Shown here piece after piece: positions 16,033 through 23,984 of a stretch of DNA of 42,958 bases (the first letter of the stretch is position 1; the number at the start of each line of letters is the position of its first letter). The translations under genes and the position numbers were made by a program. The notes under the pieces were generated by a model, which was given only the letters and a program-made list of their open reading frames with translations, made no database searches and was not told where the DNA came from. This DNA comes from Acidobacteriaceae bacterium (GTDB taxonomy: Bacteria; Acidobacteriota; Terriglobia; Terriglobales; Acidobacteriaceae), in assembly GCA_030838385.1 (NCBI GenBank), contig JAUTWX010000405.1:1-42958 (forward strand). Reading direction: 5' to 3'.

Positions 16033-19000
16033 ATGAAGCAGTGGATTCGCGCCAGCCTTGGCCTAGCCATGTTATGGCCGGCCCTCACGGCCATCGCACA
16101 AAACACAAACTCTGGCGACATTCGAGGGGTCGTCACGGATTCCGCCGGAGCCGTCATCCCCGGCGCTAGCGTAAAGGTCGATGACGTCGACAAGGGCATT
16201 ACCCACACCTACACGACGGACGGAGCTGGCCTCTACGACACTGGTTCCATCGTTCCAGATCATTACCTCATCACGATAACCGCGCCGGGCTTCCAGAGTT
16301 ATGTCCGCGGTCCGATCACTCTGCAGGTGGCCACCGTCGCCATCGACGCGTCCCTCACTGTAGGCGCGGCACAACAACAGGTCGTCGTCAAGACGGACGT
16401 GCCACTGCTGCAGACCGAGACCGGCGCACAGACACAGACACTGGAGTCGAAGCAGCTCTTGCAAATGCCGCAGGTTGGGGCGGACTGGCAGAACTTCATC
16501 ACTCTCCTGCCGGGCGCGACCAGCCACATCTACAACAATCGCCCTGGCGCGCAGACATCCATCAATGGCAACCTGCCCTTCAACACAGTGCTGGCCGATG
16601 GCGCAACAACCACGCTGCCGATGAGCCAGAACTCGGACGTGATGGTGCTGGAGACGGTTGCAGAGGTAAAGATTGACGATTCGGCCTTCTCGGCGCAGTA
16701 CGGCATCGGCGGCGCGACCTTCAACCAGATCAGCAAGGGGGGCACGAACCGGTTCCACGGGTCGGCATACGAGTACTTCCAAAACGACGCGCTCAACGCC
16801 GCGGATTATGCCTTCGGCCAGGGCGCTGTTCCGTTCCAGCGCTACAACAACTTCGGTTTTGCGGTTGGCGGTCCGATCCTGAAGGACAAGGTGTTCTTCT
16901 ACTTCAACTACGACAAGATCATCAACCCGGGAAGCAGTTCGAGCGGCTTCAAGAACGTGCCTACAGCAGGGATGCGGAACGGTGACTTCACCGGTTTTCA
17001 AACCCTCTATGATCCGACAACGCAGACCATAGACAGCGCCGGCGTCTTTCATCGCAGAACATTCGCAGACGAGTATGGGAACGGCAACAAGATCCCCGCA
17101 GGCCTGATCGATCCCGTCGCCGCCGCGATTACGCAATACTATCCGGCTTCGAATGTGGCGGGCGCTTCCGGGTTCAGCAACAACTTCTTCTTCAACGTGC
17201 CCAACTCGCAGCCGTTCACCAAGTTCTTCGGCCGGCTTGATTGGCAGATCAATCCAAACAATCATCTCATCGCCTCGGAAACAGAGAGCGATAACCCGGC
17301 GCAGTATCACAATGAGGGAATATGTCCGATCAACTGCCAAAGCGGTGACGTCAGCCGCGACAATGCGCAAGTCTCGTGGGTATGGACGATCAGCCCGAAC
17401 ACCATCAACGAAGCGCGCATGGGTTTCACAGACCAGCTGAACTTCTTCGTGCCTGAATCCCTCAACCAGGGTTTTCCCGCGAAATTGGGCATGCAATTTG
17501 CCAAGGCCGACCTGTTCCCAGATATCCAAGTTGAAGGGAACGGCGGCGACATGTACCGATTGCAGCCAAATACGAACGCTGTCTACAAGGAGTTCGTATT
17601 CGATCCTTCCGACGTGGTCACTCTGATCCGTGGCCGGCACGTTCTGCACTTTGGCGGCGAGTTCCTCATCAGCCGTGCAGATTCAACTACATGGGGCAAC
17701 CAGGTCGCCGGGCACTTCAATTTCAACGGCGCTTACACGGCAGCCAAAGCGGGAGACACCTCCACCGGTATGGCATTCGCCGACTTCCTGCTGGGGTATG
17801 CGAACGAATGGGATGCCAAGCAGTCACCGGAGTGGGGTGGACGGCTGAAGAGTCCACAGTTCTTTGCCCAGGATGACATCAAGCTTCGTCCAAACCTGAC
17901 CGTCAATCTCGGCCTTCGCTGGCAGGGCATGACTGGCTGGCATGAGGTGAAGGGGAACATCCTCTCCTTCGATCCCACGGTGACGAATCCTGCCGATGGT
18001 TCCAAAGGTGCCATGTGGTATGGCACTACAAAAGCGAACGGGCGTGACAGCCTGCAGGCGCCAAGTTGGAACACTTGGCTGCCTCGAGTCGGATTCGCTT
18101 ACGGTCACGGTCCCAAGACTGTCGTCCGAGGCGGCATCGGGCTCTATGGTTACACCTGGAGCGACGACACCTACGGACCGGGCATAGGAGGTGCACTCCA
18201 ATTTAATGGCCAGCTCAATGACACCACAACCGGTACTTCTCCGGTTGCCCTTCTCGGCTCCAACGGAAATGGCGTGTATCAGGGCAGTCTGAGTGCTAAT
18301 TCAGCCTTTATCCGACCCGTAGGCCCAGCCGCTCTGAACGGTCAGGGTGTTTCGTATCAGGAGTATCACTCGCCTGTGCCGAAGATCCTGGAATGGAACT
18401 TTGAGGTACAGCAGCAAATCGGCACCGATATGGTCGCGAAGGTCGCTTATGTGGCGAGCCACGGCTATAATCTGCTCTTCCCTGCGGATATCAACGCAGT
18501 GCCGGAAGCAAAGCTTGCGCCAAACGACCAAAACCTGAGACCTTATCCGCTGTTCCAGGGTATTAACGACGGCAACGGCGCCGGCGGCACAAACAACGGT
18601 GTATCCAACTACAACTCGCTGCAGACCAGCATCAACAAACGTTACTCGAATGGTCTGTCATTCTTCGGCAATTACACCTGGTCTCACATGTTGACCAGCA
18701 TCGATTCGTCGGGCTGGGGCACCGGCTCCGGAAACGACTATTACCAGCGGCCATATGATGTGGCAGCTAACTATGGTGCATCGAATTTCGATCAGCGAAA
18801 CTCTTTCAAGACCGCTGTCACCTATGACCTACCGTTCGGCAAAGGACGTCAATTCCTGAACAGCAACTGGCTGGCGGACGAGACGATCGGAGGGTGGCAG
18901 ATAGCACCCTCAGTCATCTGGAGCTCTGGCGTTCCGTATTCACTCATTACGAGCGCAGATAACTCGTTCGATCTGAAGGGCAACGGGAAGCAGTACCCCA

Positions 19001-19335
19001 ATCAGATTGGGAATCCAAACCCCTCCCACCGCAGCATTCAGGAGTGGTTTGATCCAAGTGCCTTCGCTCAACCCACTCCCGGTACTTACGGGAACGCTCA
19101 ACGCAATAACCTATATGGGCCGAGTTATTTACTCGTAAATGCCGGCGTCGGCAAAACCTTCCATATACCGTGGGAAAACATCGGCCTAGAAATTCGCGCT
19201 TCAGCGAATAACGTCATCAACCATCCCAGCTTCGACGCTCCCGACTCCACGATCGGCGACCCGAACGTTGGTGTGATCAATAGCCTGACCGTAAAGGGCC
19301 GCACCATGCAGCTTTACGGACGTATCTCCTTCTAA
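16033..19335 (+). CDS. TonB-dependent receptor with carboxypeptidase-regulatory-like N-terminus (Oar type)
   Basis: This 1100-residue protein follows a strong CAGGAGGC site. It has a Sec signal peptide (SLGLAMLWPALTAIAQ), then a carboxypeptidase-D regulatory-like beta sandwich at about residues 27-115 (IRGVVTDSAGAVIPGASVKV). A plug domain at about 120-230 and a large outer-membrane beta barrel follow, ending in aromatic residues (QLYGRISF). This family is greatly expanded in acidobacteria and imports oligosaccharides or other bulky ligands with TonB energy. The divergent GH30-GH3 operon and the shared operators suggest a beta-glucan-derived ligand. The gene ends in a strong terminator and so is probably transcribed alone. 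Confidence 0.9.
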   Translation: MKQWIRASLGLAMLWPALTAIAQNTNSGDIRGVVTDSAGAVIPGASVKVDDVDKGITHTYTTDGAGLYDTGSIVPDHYLITITAPGFQSYVRGPITLQVATVAIDASLTVGAAQQQVVVKTDVPLLQTETGAQTQTLESKQLLQMPQVGADWQNFITLLPGATSHIYNNRPGAQTSINGNLPFNTVLADGATTTLPMSQNSDVMVLETVAEVKIDDSAFSAQYGIGGATFNQISKGGTNRFHGSAYEYFQNDALNAADYAFGQGAVPFQRYNNFGFAVGGPILKDKVFFYFNYDKIINPGSSSSGFKNVPTAGMRNGDFTGFQTLYDPTTQTIDSAGVFHRRTFADEYGNGNKIPAGLIDPVAAAITQYYPASNVAGASGFSNNFFFNVPNSQPFTKFFGRLDWQINPNNHLIASETESDNPAQYHNEGICPINCQSGDVSRDNAQVSWVWTISPNTINEARMGFTDQLNFFVPESLNQGFPAKLGMQFAKADLFPDIQVEGNGGDMYRLQPNTNAVYKEFVFDPSDVVTLIRGRHVLHFGGEFLISRADSTTWGNQVAGHFNFNGAYTAAKAGDTSTGMAFADFLLGYANEWDAKQSPEWGGRLKSPQFFAQDDIKLRPNLTVNLGLRWQGMTGWHEVKGNILSFDPTVTNPADGSKGAMWYGTTKANGRDSLQAPSWNTWLPRVGFAYGHGPKTVVRGGIGLYGYTWSDDTYGPGIGGALQFNGQLNDTTTGTSPVALLGSNGNGVYQGSLSANSAFIRPVGPAALNGQGVSYQEYHSPVPKILEWNFEVQQQIGTDMVAKVAYVASHGYNLLFPADINAVPEAKLAPNDQNLRPYPLFQGINDGNGAGGTNNGVSNYNSLQTSINKRYSNGLSFFGNYTWSHMLTSIDSSGWGTGSGNDYYQRPYDVAANYGASNFDQRNSFKTAVTYDLPFGKGRQFLNSNWLADETIGGWQIAPSVIWSSGVPYSLITSADNSFDLKGNGKQYPNQIGNPNPSHRSIQEWFDPSAFAQPTPGTYGNAQRNNLYGPSYLLVNAGVGKTFHIPWENIGLEIRASANNVINHPSFDAPDSTIGDPNVGVINSLTVKGRTMQLYGRISF

Positions 19336-19353
19336 CCACTCACCCGCTTCAGA

Positions 19354-19389
19354 AAGAAGAGAACGGCAATCGCCGTTCTCTTCTTTTTT
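19354..19389 (+). terminator. Rho-independent terminator after the TonB receptor
   Basis: AAGAAGAGAACGGC and GCCGTTCTCTTCTT form a perfect 14-bp stem with loop AATC, followed by a T run. The sequence is also A-rich upstream, so it may work in both directions. Confidence 0.9.
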
Positions 19390-19398
19390 CGTCTCGCC

Positions 19399-19426
19399 AT
19401 ATCCGCACTTAGCGATATCCGCACTT
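19399..19426 (+). repeat. Two direct copies of ATATCCGCACTT
   Basis: The 12-mer occurs at 19399-19410 and 19415-19426, 16 bases apart, just before the start codon of the TPR gene. It could be a regulator site or chance duplication. Confidence 0.4.
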
Positions 19427-19441
19427 TATGATGAGTCAGTC

Positions 19442-20638
19442 ATGACCTGCCGCGTTGTCCTCTGTGTCCTGCTGCTCCTGCCTCTCGCTACACTCTCCTC
19501 CGCGGGCCAGACTGCCTCGGTGAAGAAGCAGCAAGCGACCGAGCACATTCGGGCGTCGCAACAATATCTGCAGCAGCAGCGGCCGGACCTCGCCATTCCC
19601 GAGCTGCAGAAAGCCGTCGCTCTGGAACCGCAGAACGTCGATGCGCGCGGGAACCTCGGCGTGCTGCTGTACTTCCGCGGCGACTATGCCGGCGCGATTC
19701 CTGAGCTTCGCGTAGCCGTGAAGCTGAAGCCCGATCTGTGGAAGCTGCAGGGACTGCTTGGACTGGCGCAAGAACATAGTGGAGATGCTCCGTCTGCGCA
19801 GGCCGATCTGGAGGCCGCGTTTCCCCACCTGACGGAGCAGAAGTTCAAGACCGAAGTGGGCGACGCACTGATATCGAGTTACAACTCGGCAGGCGATACG
19901 GAGAAGGCCGCGTCGGTTGCATCGCAACTGCTGGCCGATCAGCCCACGAATACGGCGCTGCTCTACTCCTCATACCGGCTTTACTCCGATCTGGCCGACA
20001 AGGCGCTGCTGACCATGGCGCTCACCGATCCTGATGGCGCGCTGATGCACGAGATGATGGCGCGCGAGCTGGCGCGGCACGGGGATGAGGCGCAGGCTAT
20101 CGTGAATTATCGCGAAGCGCTCAAGCTCGATCCGCATCTGCCGGGAGCACATTTTGAGCTCGGCGAGCTGCTCTATAACTCCTCCAATACAGAGTTGCAG
20201 GCTCAGGCGGACGCGGAGTTCCGAGCCGCGGTGGCTGATAATCCAACTGATGAGAAGACACACCTCGTACTGGGTGAAGTCGCCGCCAGGCGGGGAGATA
20301 CGAAGACCGCATACAGCGAATATTCGCGCGCGGTGGAGCTGCAGCCCAGCGACCCGGACGCGCTGGTCGAGCTGGGCAAGATTCAGATGACCATGAACGA
20401 GAATGACAAGGCGCAGGAGACATTTGCGCGTGCGGTGCAGGCTGATCCGTCGAATACCGTGGCACGCTACAGGTTGAGCATGCTCTACCGTCGCCAGGGC
20501 AAGACGAGGGAGGCCGATCAGCAGATGGTCGAGTACAAGAAGTACAAAGAGATGAAGACCAAGCTCGAGAAGATCTTCCACGACATGCGTGTGGGCTCCC
20601 TGCAAAAGAACGCCGATGATGCGGATGAGCAGCGCTGA
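19442..20638 (+). CDS. Exported tetratricopeptide-repeat protein
   Basis: This 398-residue protein has a signal peptide (VVLCVLLLLPLATLSSAGQ) and about eight TPR units in two blocks: residues 33-150, with typical AIPELQKAVALEPQNVDARG helices, and residues 200-365 (AIVNYREALKLDPHLPGAH and repeats of it). TPR superhelices bind peptides or other proteins. A cluster of TonB receptor, TPR protein and CRTAC1 protein recurs in acidobacterial polysaccharide loci, where the TPR protein is thought to act as a periplasmic scaffold. Its last bases overlap the start of the CRTAC1 gene, so both are likely made together. No better ribosome-binding site than GATGAGTCAGTC is seen. Confidence 0.8.
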   Translation: MTCRVVLCVLLLLPLATLSSAGQTASVKKQQATEHIRASQQYLQQQRPDLAIPELQKAVALEPQNVDARGNLGVLLYFRGDYAGAIPELRVAVKLKPDLWKLQGLLGLAQEHSGDAPSAQADLEAAFPHLTEQKFKTEVGDALISSYNSAGDTEKAASVASQLLADQPTNTALLYSSYRLYSDLADKALLTMALTDPDGALMHEMMARELARHGDEAQAIVNYREALKLDPHLPGAHFELGELLYNSSNTELQAQADAEFRAAVADNPTDEKTHLVLGEVAARRGDTKTAYSEYSRAVELQPSDPDALVELGKIQMTMNENDKAQETFARAVQADPSNTVARYRLSMLYRRQGKTREADQQMVEYKKYKEMKTKLEKIFHDMRVGSLQKNADDADEQR

Positions 20639-22421
20639 CCCGCGGCACACCCGTGGGCGCCTGTGCGGGCAAGTGCTGTTGCTGCTCGTTTGGCTATCGA
20701 CGCCGTCGATGCTCTTCGCGCAACCGGCCCACGCAGTGCAAGAGAATTCGAAGGCAGCCGCACCTCCATCCACCGCCGCGACACAGTTGCTGGACATCAC
20801 GACCCGCACCGGCATTCACTTCGACCATATGTCGACACCGGATGCGCGCTACATTGTCGAATCGATGAGCGGCGGCCTTGCGCTGATCGATTACGACCGG
20901 GACGGCTACCCGGACATCTATTTTACGAATGCCGCGAGCGTGGAGATGGGGCTGGCCGGGAAGAAGGCGAAGGGCGCGCTCTATCACAACAATCACGATG
21001 GCACGTTCACCGACGTCACCGATAAAGCCGGCGTTGGCTATCCATGCTGGGCCATGGGAGCTTCCGTGGGCGACTACAACAACGATGGACGTCCCGATCT
21101 GCTGGTGACGTGCTTTGGCGGAGTCGTTCTCTATCGCAACAATGGCGATGGCACGTTTACCGATGTCACCAAGCAAGCTGGACTGAGCGGAGACAATCGC
21201 TGGGCGACCGGCGCTTCCTTCGGTGACTACGACGGTGACGGATGGCCAGACCTGTTTGTCGCGCACTACGTCGACTTTCATCTAAACGATCTGCCGACCT
21301 TCGGATCGAAAAAGACCTGCCAATATCACGATGTGCCGGTGCAATGCGGACCGCGCGGGCTCAAGGGGACGAGCGACAATCTCTATCACAACCGCGGTGA
21401 CGGCACCTTCGAGGATGTCTCCAAGCAGGCGGGTGTGGACGATCCGCATGGCTTCTTCGGGCTAACTGCGGTGTGGGCGCATCTTGGCGGAGATGGACCG
21501 CCCAACCTCTTCGTAGCGAATGACGGCGAACCGAACTTCCTATACGTAAACGATGGGCACGGGCACTTCTCCGACGTAGCCTATCCGTCCGGCGTGGCGG
21601 TCAACCAGGATGGCACGGAGCAGGCCAACATGGGCGTGGCGCTGGGCGACTACATGCACGCCGGCCGCTTCTCCATTGCGATTTCACACTTCAGCGAGGA
21701 GTACGCAACGCTCTATCGCAACGACGGCGCCATGAATTTCACCGATGTCTCGTATCCCTCCGGCATAGCGCGCAGCACCACGCCCTATGTCGGATGGGGC
21801 GATGCGTTCCTCGACCTCAACAACAGCGGCTGGGTCGATTTCATCCTGGTAAACGGCCACGTCTATCCGCAGGTGGGCGCGTCCGGAACAGGCACGGTCT
21901 ATCGCGAACCCAAGCTGGTGTATGCCAACCAACACGATGGAACGTTTCGCGATGTCAGCAAGATGAGCGGGCCGGCAGTCGAGATACCGCAGGTGAGTCG
22001 AGGACTCGCTCTGGGTGATCTGTTCAACGACGGACGTCTTGAGATCGTCATCGAGAACCTGGAAGGTGGCCCGATGATTCTGCGCGCAGAAGCCGATGCA
22101 CAGAACCACTGGATCAGTTTTGAGCTGCACGGCGCGAAGGGCAACCTGCTGGCATTGAATGCGCGCGTCAAAGTCACTGCGGGTGACCTTGCCCAGGAAG
22201 ACGAGGTGCGCAGCGGCGGCAGCTACTTATCGCAGAGTGATCTGCGGCTGCACTTCGGCTTGGGAAATCGTCCGCGTGCGGACAAGGTTGAGGTGACGTG
22301 GTCCTCTGGCGTGAAGGAAGCGCTCAGCAATCTTGCGACCGACCGTTTCTATGTCGTGCAGGAGGGCAAGGGCGTCGTCTCAACGCATGCTGCGACGGCC
22401 TCGTCCGCATTCGCACATTGA
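20616..22421 (+). CDS. CRTAC1-family protein with FG-GAP/VCBS repeats and an ASPIC/UnbV C-terminus
   Basis: The ORF track starts at 20589; the nearest plausible start is ATGATG at 20616 (or 20625), inside the end of the TPR gene, giving about 601 residues. After a signal peptide (LLLLVWLSTPSMLFAQ) there are several FG-GAP/VCBS calcium-loop repeats of the form GDYNNDGRPDLLV, DYDRDGYPDIYF and GDYDGDGWPDLFV, which build a beta propeller over residues 80-500. The final 110 residues match ASPIC/UnbV (AQNHWISFELHG...VTWSSGVKEAL). The protein should be periplasmic or surface-exposed and Ca-binding. Its exact role is unknown; the family is widespread in acidobacterial glycan loci, beside TPR proteins as here. 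Confidence 0.85.
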   Translation: MMRMSSADPRHTRGRLCGQVLLLLVWLSTPSMLFAQPAHAVQENSKAAAPPSTAATQLLDITTRTGIHFDHMSTPDARYIVESMSGGLALIDYDRDGYPDIYFTNAASVEMGLAGKKAKGALYHNNHDGTFTDVTDKAGVGYPCWAMGASVGDYNNDGRPDLLVTCFGGVVLYRNNGDGTFTDVTKQAGLSGDNRWATGASFGDYDGDGWPDLFVAHYVDFHLNDLPTFGSKKTCQYHDVPVQCGPRGLKGTSDNLYHNRGDGTFEDVSKQAGVDDPHGFFGLTAVWAHLGGDGPPNLFVANDGEPNFLYVNDGHGHFSDVAYPSGVAVNQDGTEQANMGVALGDYMHAGRFSIAISHFSEEYATLYRNDGAMNFTDVSYPSGIARSTTPYVGWGDAFLDLNNSGWVDFILVNGHVYPQVGASGTGTVYREPKLVYANQHDGTFRDVSKMSGPAVEIPQVSRGLALGDLFNDGRLEIVIENLEGGPMILRAEADAQNHWISFELHGAKGNLLALNARVKVTAGDLAQEDEVRSGGSYLSQSDLRLHFGLGNRPRADKVEVTWSSGVKEALSNLATDRFYVVQEGKGVVSTHAATASSAFAH

Positions 22422-22473
22422 GGAGTGTTGTGCGCGTTCGCGCGAGTGGTCAGGTGAGCGACTCCAGATAGTC

Positions 22474-22768
22474 CTAGCGAGAAGCGGCTGACCCCTTTTG
22501 ATCAAGCGCCTCCAACGCTACGTTGAGCTCGAGCACGTTGACCCGCGGCTCACCGAGAAGGCCAAGCTCTCGCTCGGTGGATGTGTTGCGACCAGCGCGC
22601 GCAATGCCGGGAACCGATCACTACACCGTTCTGCCGCACCAACTCCCCGGACGCCTGCGCGGGAAAGGCGAGATATGCAATGCCAGTGATCACGAGTGGA
22701 TAGACGATGCCAAGGAGTACTGCCGTGATTGCGGTGTAGAGGCATGCGGTGACGAGATGACGTTTCAT
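22474..22768 (-). pseudogene. kdpC: kdpC with a large internal deletion and frameshifts
   Basis: From the ATG at 22768, with a GGAG site, the frame gives the KdpC membrane anchor MKRHLVTACLYTAITAVLLG, then FPAQASGELV and VVIGS, about 53 residues. It then jumps into sequence that matches the C-terminus of KdpC in other frames: RALVAT-H, then ELGLLGEPRVNVLELNVALE, ending in TAG at 22474. About 90 residues of the normal ~190 are missing. KdpC is the small subunit of the Kdp K+-ATPase, and this copy cannot be functional. Confidence 0.8.
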
Positions 22769-22781
22769 AGAGAGCGCTCCT

Positions 22782-23228
22782 CTAGGCAAGACCGACCGCA
22801 GTGATGACCATATCGATGAGCTTGATGACGATGAATGGAACGACAACCCCGCCGAGCCCATAGACCAGCAGATTGCGCTGCAGCATGGCCGCAGCAGACG
22901 ACGGGCGGTATTTCACCCCGCGCAGGGCGAGCGGGATCAGCAGAATGATGATGAGCGCATTGAAAATGATGGCTGAGAGCATGGCGGACTGCGGCGTGCG
23001 CAGCTGCATGATGTTCAACGCATTCAGCACAGGGAATGCGCCGGCAAACATCGCCGGGACGATCGCCAAATTTTTCGCGACATCATTGGCAATTGAAAAG
23101 GTGGTCAAGGCGCCGCGCGTCATCAGAAGCTGCTTGCCGATGGCCACGATCTCGATGAGCTTGGTCGGATTGGAATCGAGATCGACCATATTGCCGGCTT
23201 CTGTGGCGGCTTGTGTGCCGCTGTTCAT
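22782..23228 (-). pseudogene. kdpB: kdpB C-terminal fragment
   Basis: About 148 residues, from [20 protein letters not shown] through the last transmembrane helices and a TAG at 22784-22782, match the C-terminal quarter of KdpB, the P-type ATPase subunit. The DKTGT phosphorylation motif and nucleotide-binding domain are absent. The stop of kdpB and the start of kdpC keep their normal close spacing, so this junction is original. To the left of MNSGTQ (toward higher coordinates), kdpB homology ends abruptly at about 23229. Confidence 0.85.
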
Positions 23229-23239
23229 GGGGTCGGGCG

Positions 23240-23573
23240 TGGTGGAAGAGGTGCCGAGTTCCATGCTTCGCGCGCAGGATCTGGTGCGTGTATCCGCCGG
23301 CCAAATGATTCCCGGCGACGGCGAGGTGGTCGAAGGCGTGGCGTCCGTCGACGAGTCAGGCATTCCCGGTGAATCGGCCCCGGTCATTCGGGAGGCGGGC
23401 GGCGATCGGTCCGCGGTGACCGGAGGCACGCGCGTATTGAGCGATGAGATCACCGTACACATCACGTCGAATCCGGGCGAGACCTTCCTCGATCGCATGA
23501 TTGCTCTGGTCGAGGGGGCAGAGCGTCGCAAGACGCCGAATGAGATTGCGCTGACATTCTGCTCGCCGGCGCC
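23240..23573 (+). pseudogene. kdpB: kdpB middle fragment, inverted relative to its neighbours
   Basis: On the plus strand, frame [20 protein letters not shown] continues through [19 protein letters not shown] to VTGGTRVLS and [20 protein letters not shown]. This is the actuator domain of KdpB plus the following segment. The conserved TGES loop reads PGES. After EIALT a one-base deletion shifts the frame, but NILLAG is still readable up to GGCGCC at 23568-23573. The fragment faces the opposite way from the kdpA, kdpB-C and kdpC pieces, so the segment was inverted before or during decay. Confidence 0.85.
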
Positions 23574-23793
23574 AAAGACCACTTCTCCCAACAGGATGTT
23601 CACCATCGGCACCATGCCGCCCAACGGCGTAAAGGAATCGTGCATGGAATTCACGGCGCCGCAGCTCGCGTCCGTGGTCACGGTGGCGAAGAGCGCCGGG
23701 TTCGCAATGCCGAAGCGAACCTCCTTGCCCTCCATGTTGCCTCCCGCCTGATTCACGGAAGCACGTTGATCGATCTCGTGAAGCAGCGGGCTC
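23568..23793 (-). pseudogene. kdpA: kdpA internal fragment
   Basis: The minus strand reads [20 protein letters not shown], then [28 protein letters not shown] and [10 protein letters not shown], a conserved stretch from the C-terminal half of KdpA, the K+-translocating subunit. It has no start codon of its own, is preceded in frame by a TAG, and runs into the inverted kdpB segment at GGCGCC. The ORF-track protein 22782..23756 is this fragment read through the antisense of the inverted piece into kdpB-C. Confidence 0.8.
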
Positions 23794-23874
23794 GGCTACG
23801 ATTCGGCCCAGTAGCATGAAGACGCCGGCGACCACAAGACTGCCATCGCACCGCCGGTTCGTGTTCGGGCAGGC

Positions 23875-23904
23875 TTGACACTCATTTCATCCCAATGTCA
23901 TCAT
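23875..23904 (+). promoter_or_regulatory. Candidate promoter of the DUF5107-MFS operon
   Basis: TTGACA at 23875-23880 and CATCAT at 23899-23904 are 18 bases apart. The -10 overlaps the operator-like palindrome that follows, the arrangement expected for repression. Confidence 0.5.
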
Positions 23905-23922
23905 CGTGTACGTTACCGATGA
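23901..23922. promoter_or_regulatory. LacI-type operator before the DUF5107-MFS operon
   Basis: TCATCG-TGTACGTTAC-CGATGA is an inverted repeat with six-base arms and a central CG. Its core TCGTGTACGTTACCGAT (23904-23920) is repeated exactly at 30022-30038, in front of the lacI-type gene. No other copy was noticed in the window. Confidence 0.7.
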
Positions 23923-23984
23923 GGCGAACTTCTCTCCACTTCCGGCTTCTGCCCGCGTCGGTTGCGGGATCGCAAGAGCGTTGA

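Noticed and set aside
16072-17649. 525-residue minus-strand ORF inside the TonB receptor
   Set aside because: It is a shadow of the receptor gene, which has a signal peptide, ribosome-binding site and known domains.
22782-23756. 324-residue minus-strand ORF as one gene
   Set aside because: Only its two ends match kdp proteins, on the minus strand. The middle is the antisense of an inverted kdpB piece, so it is a chimeric read-through frame and not a gene.
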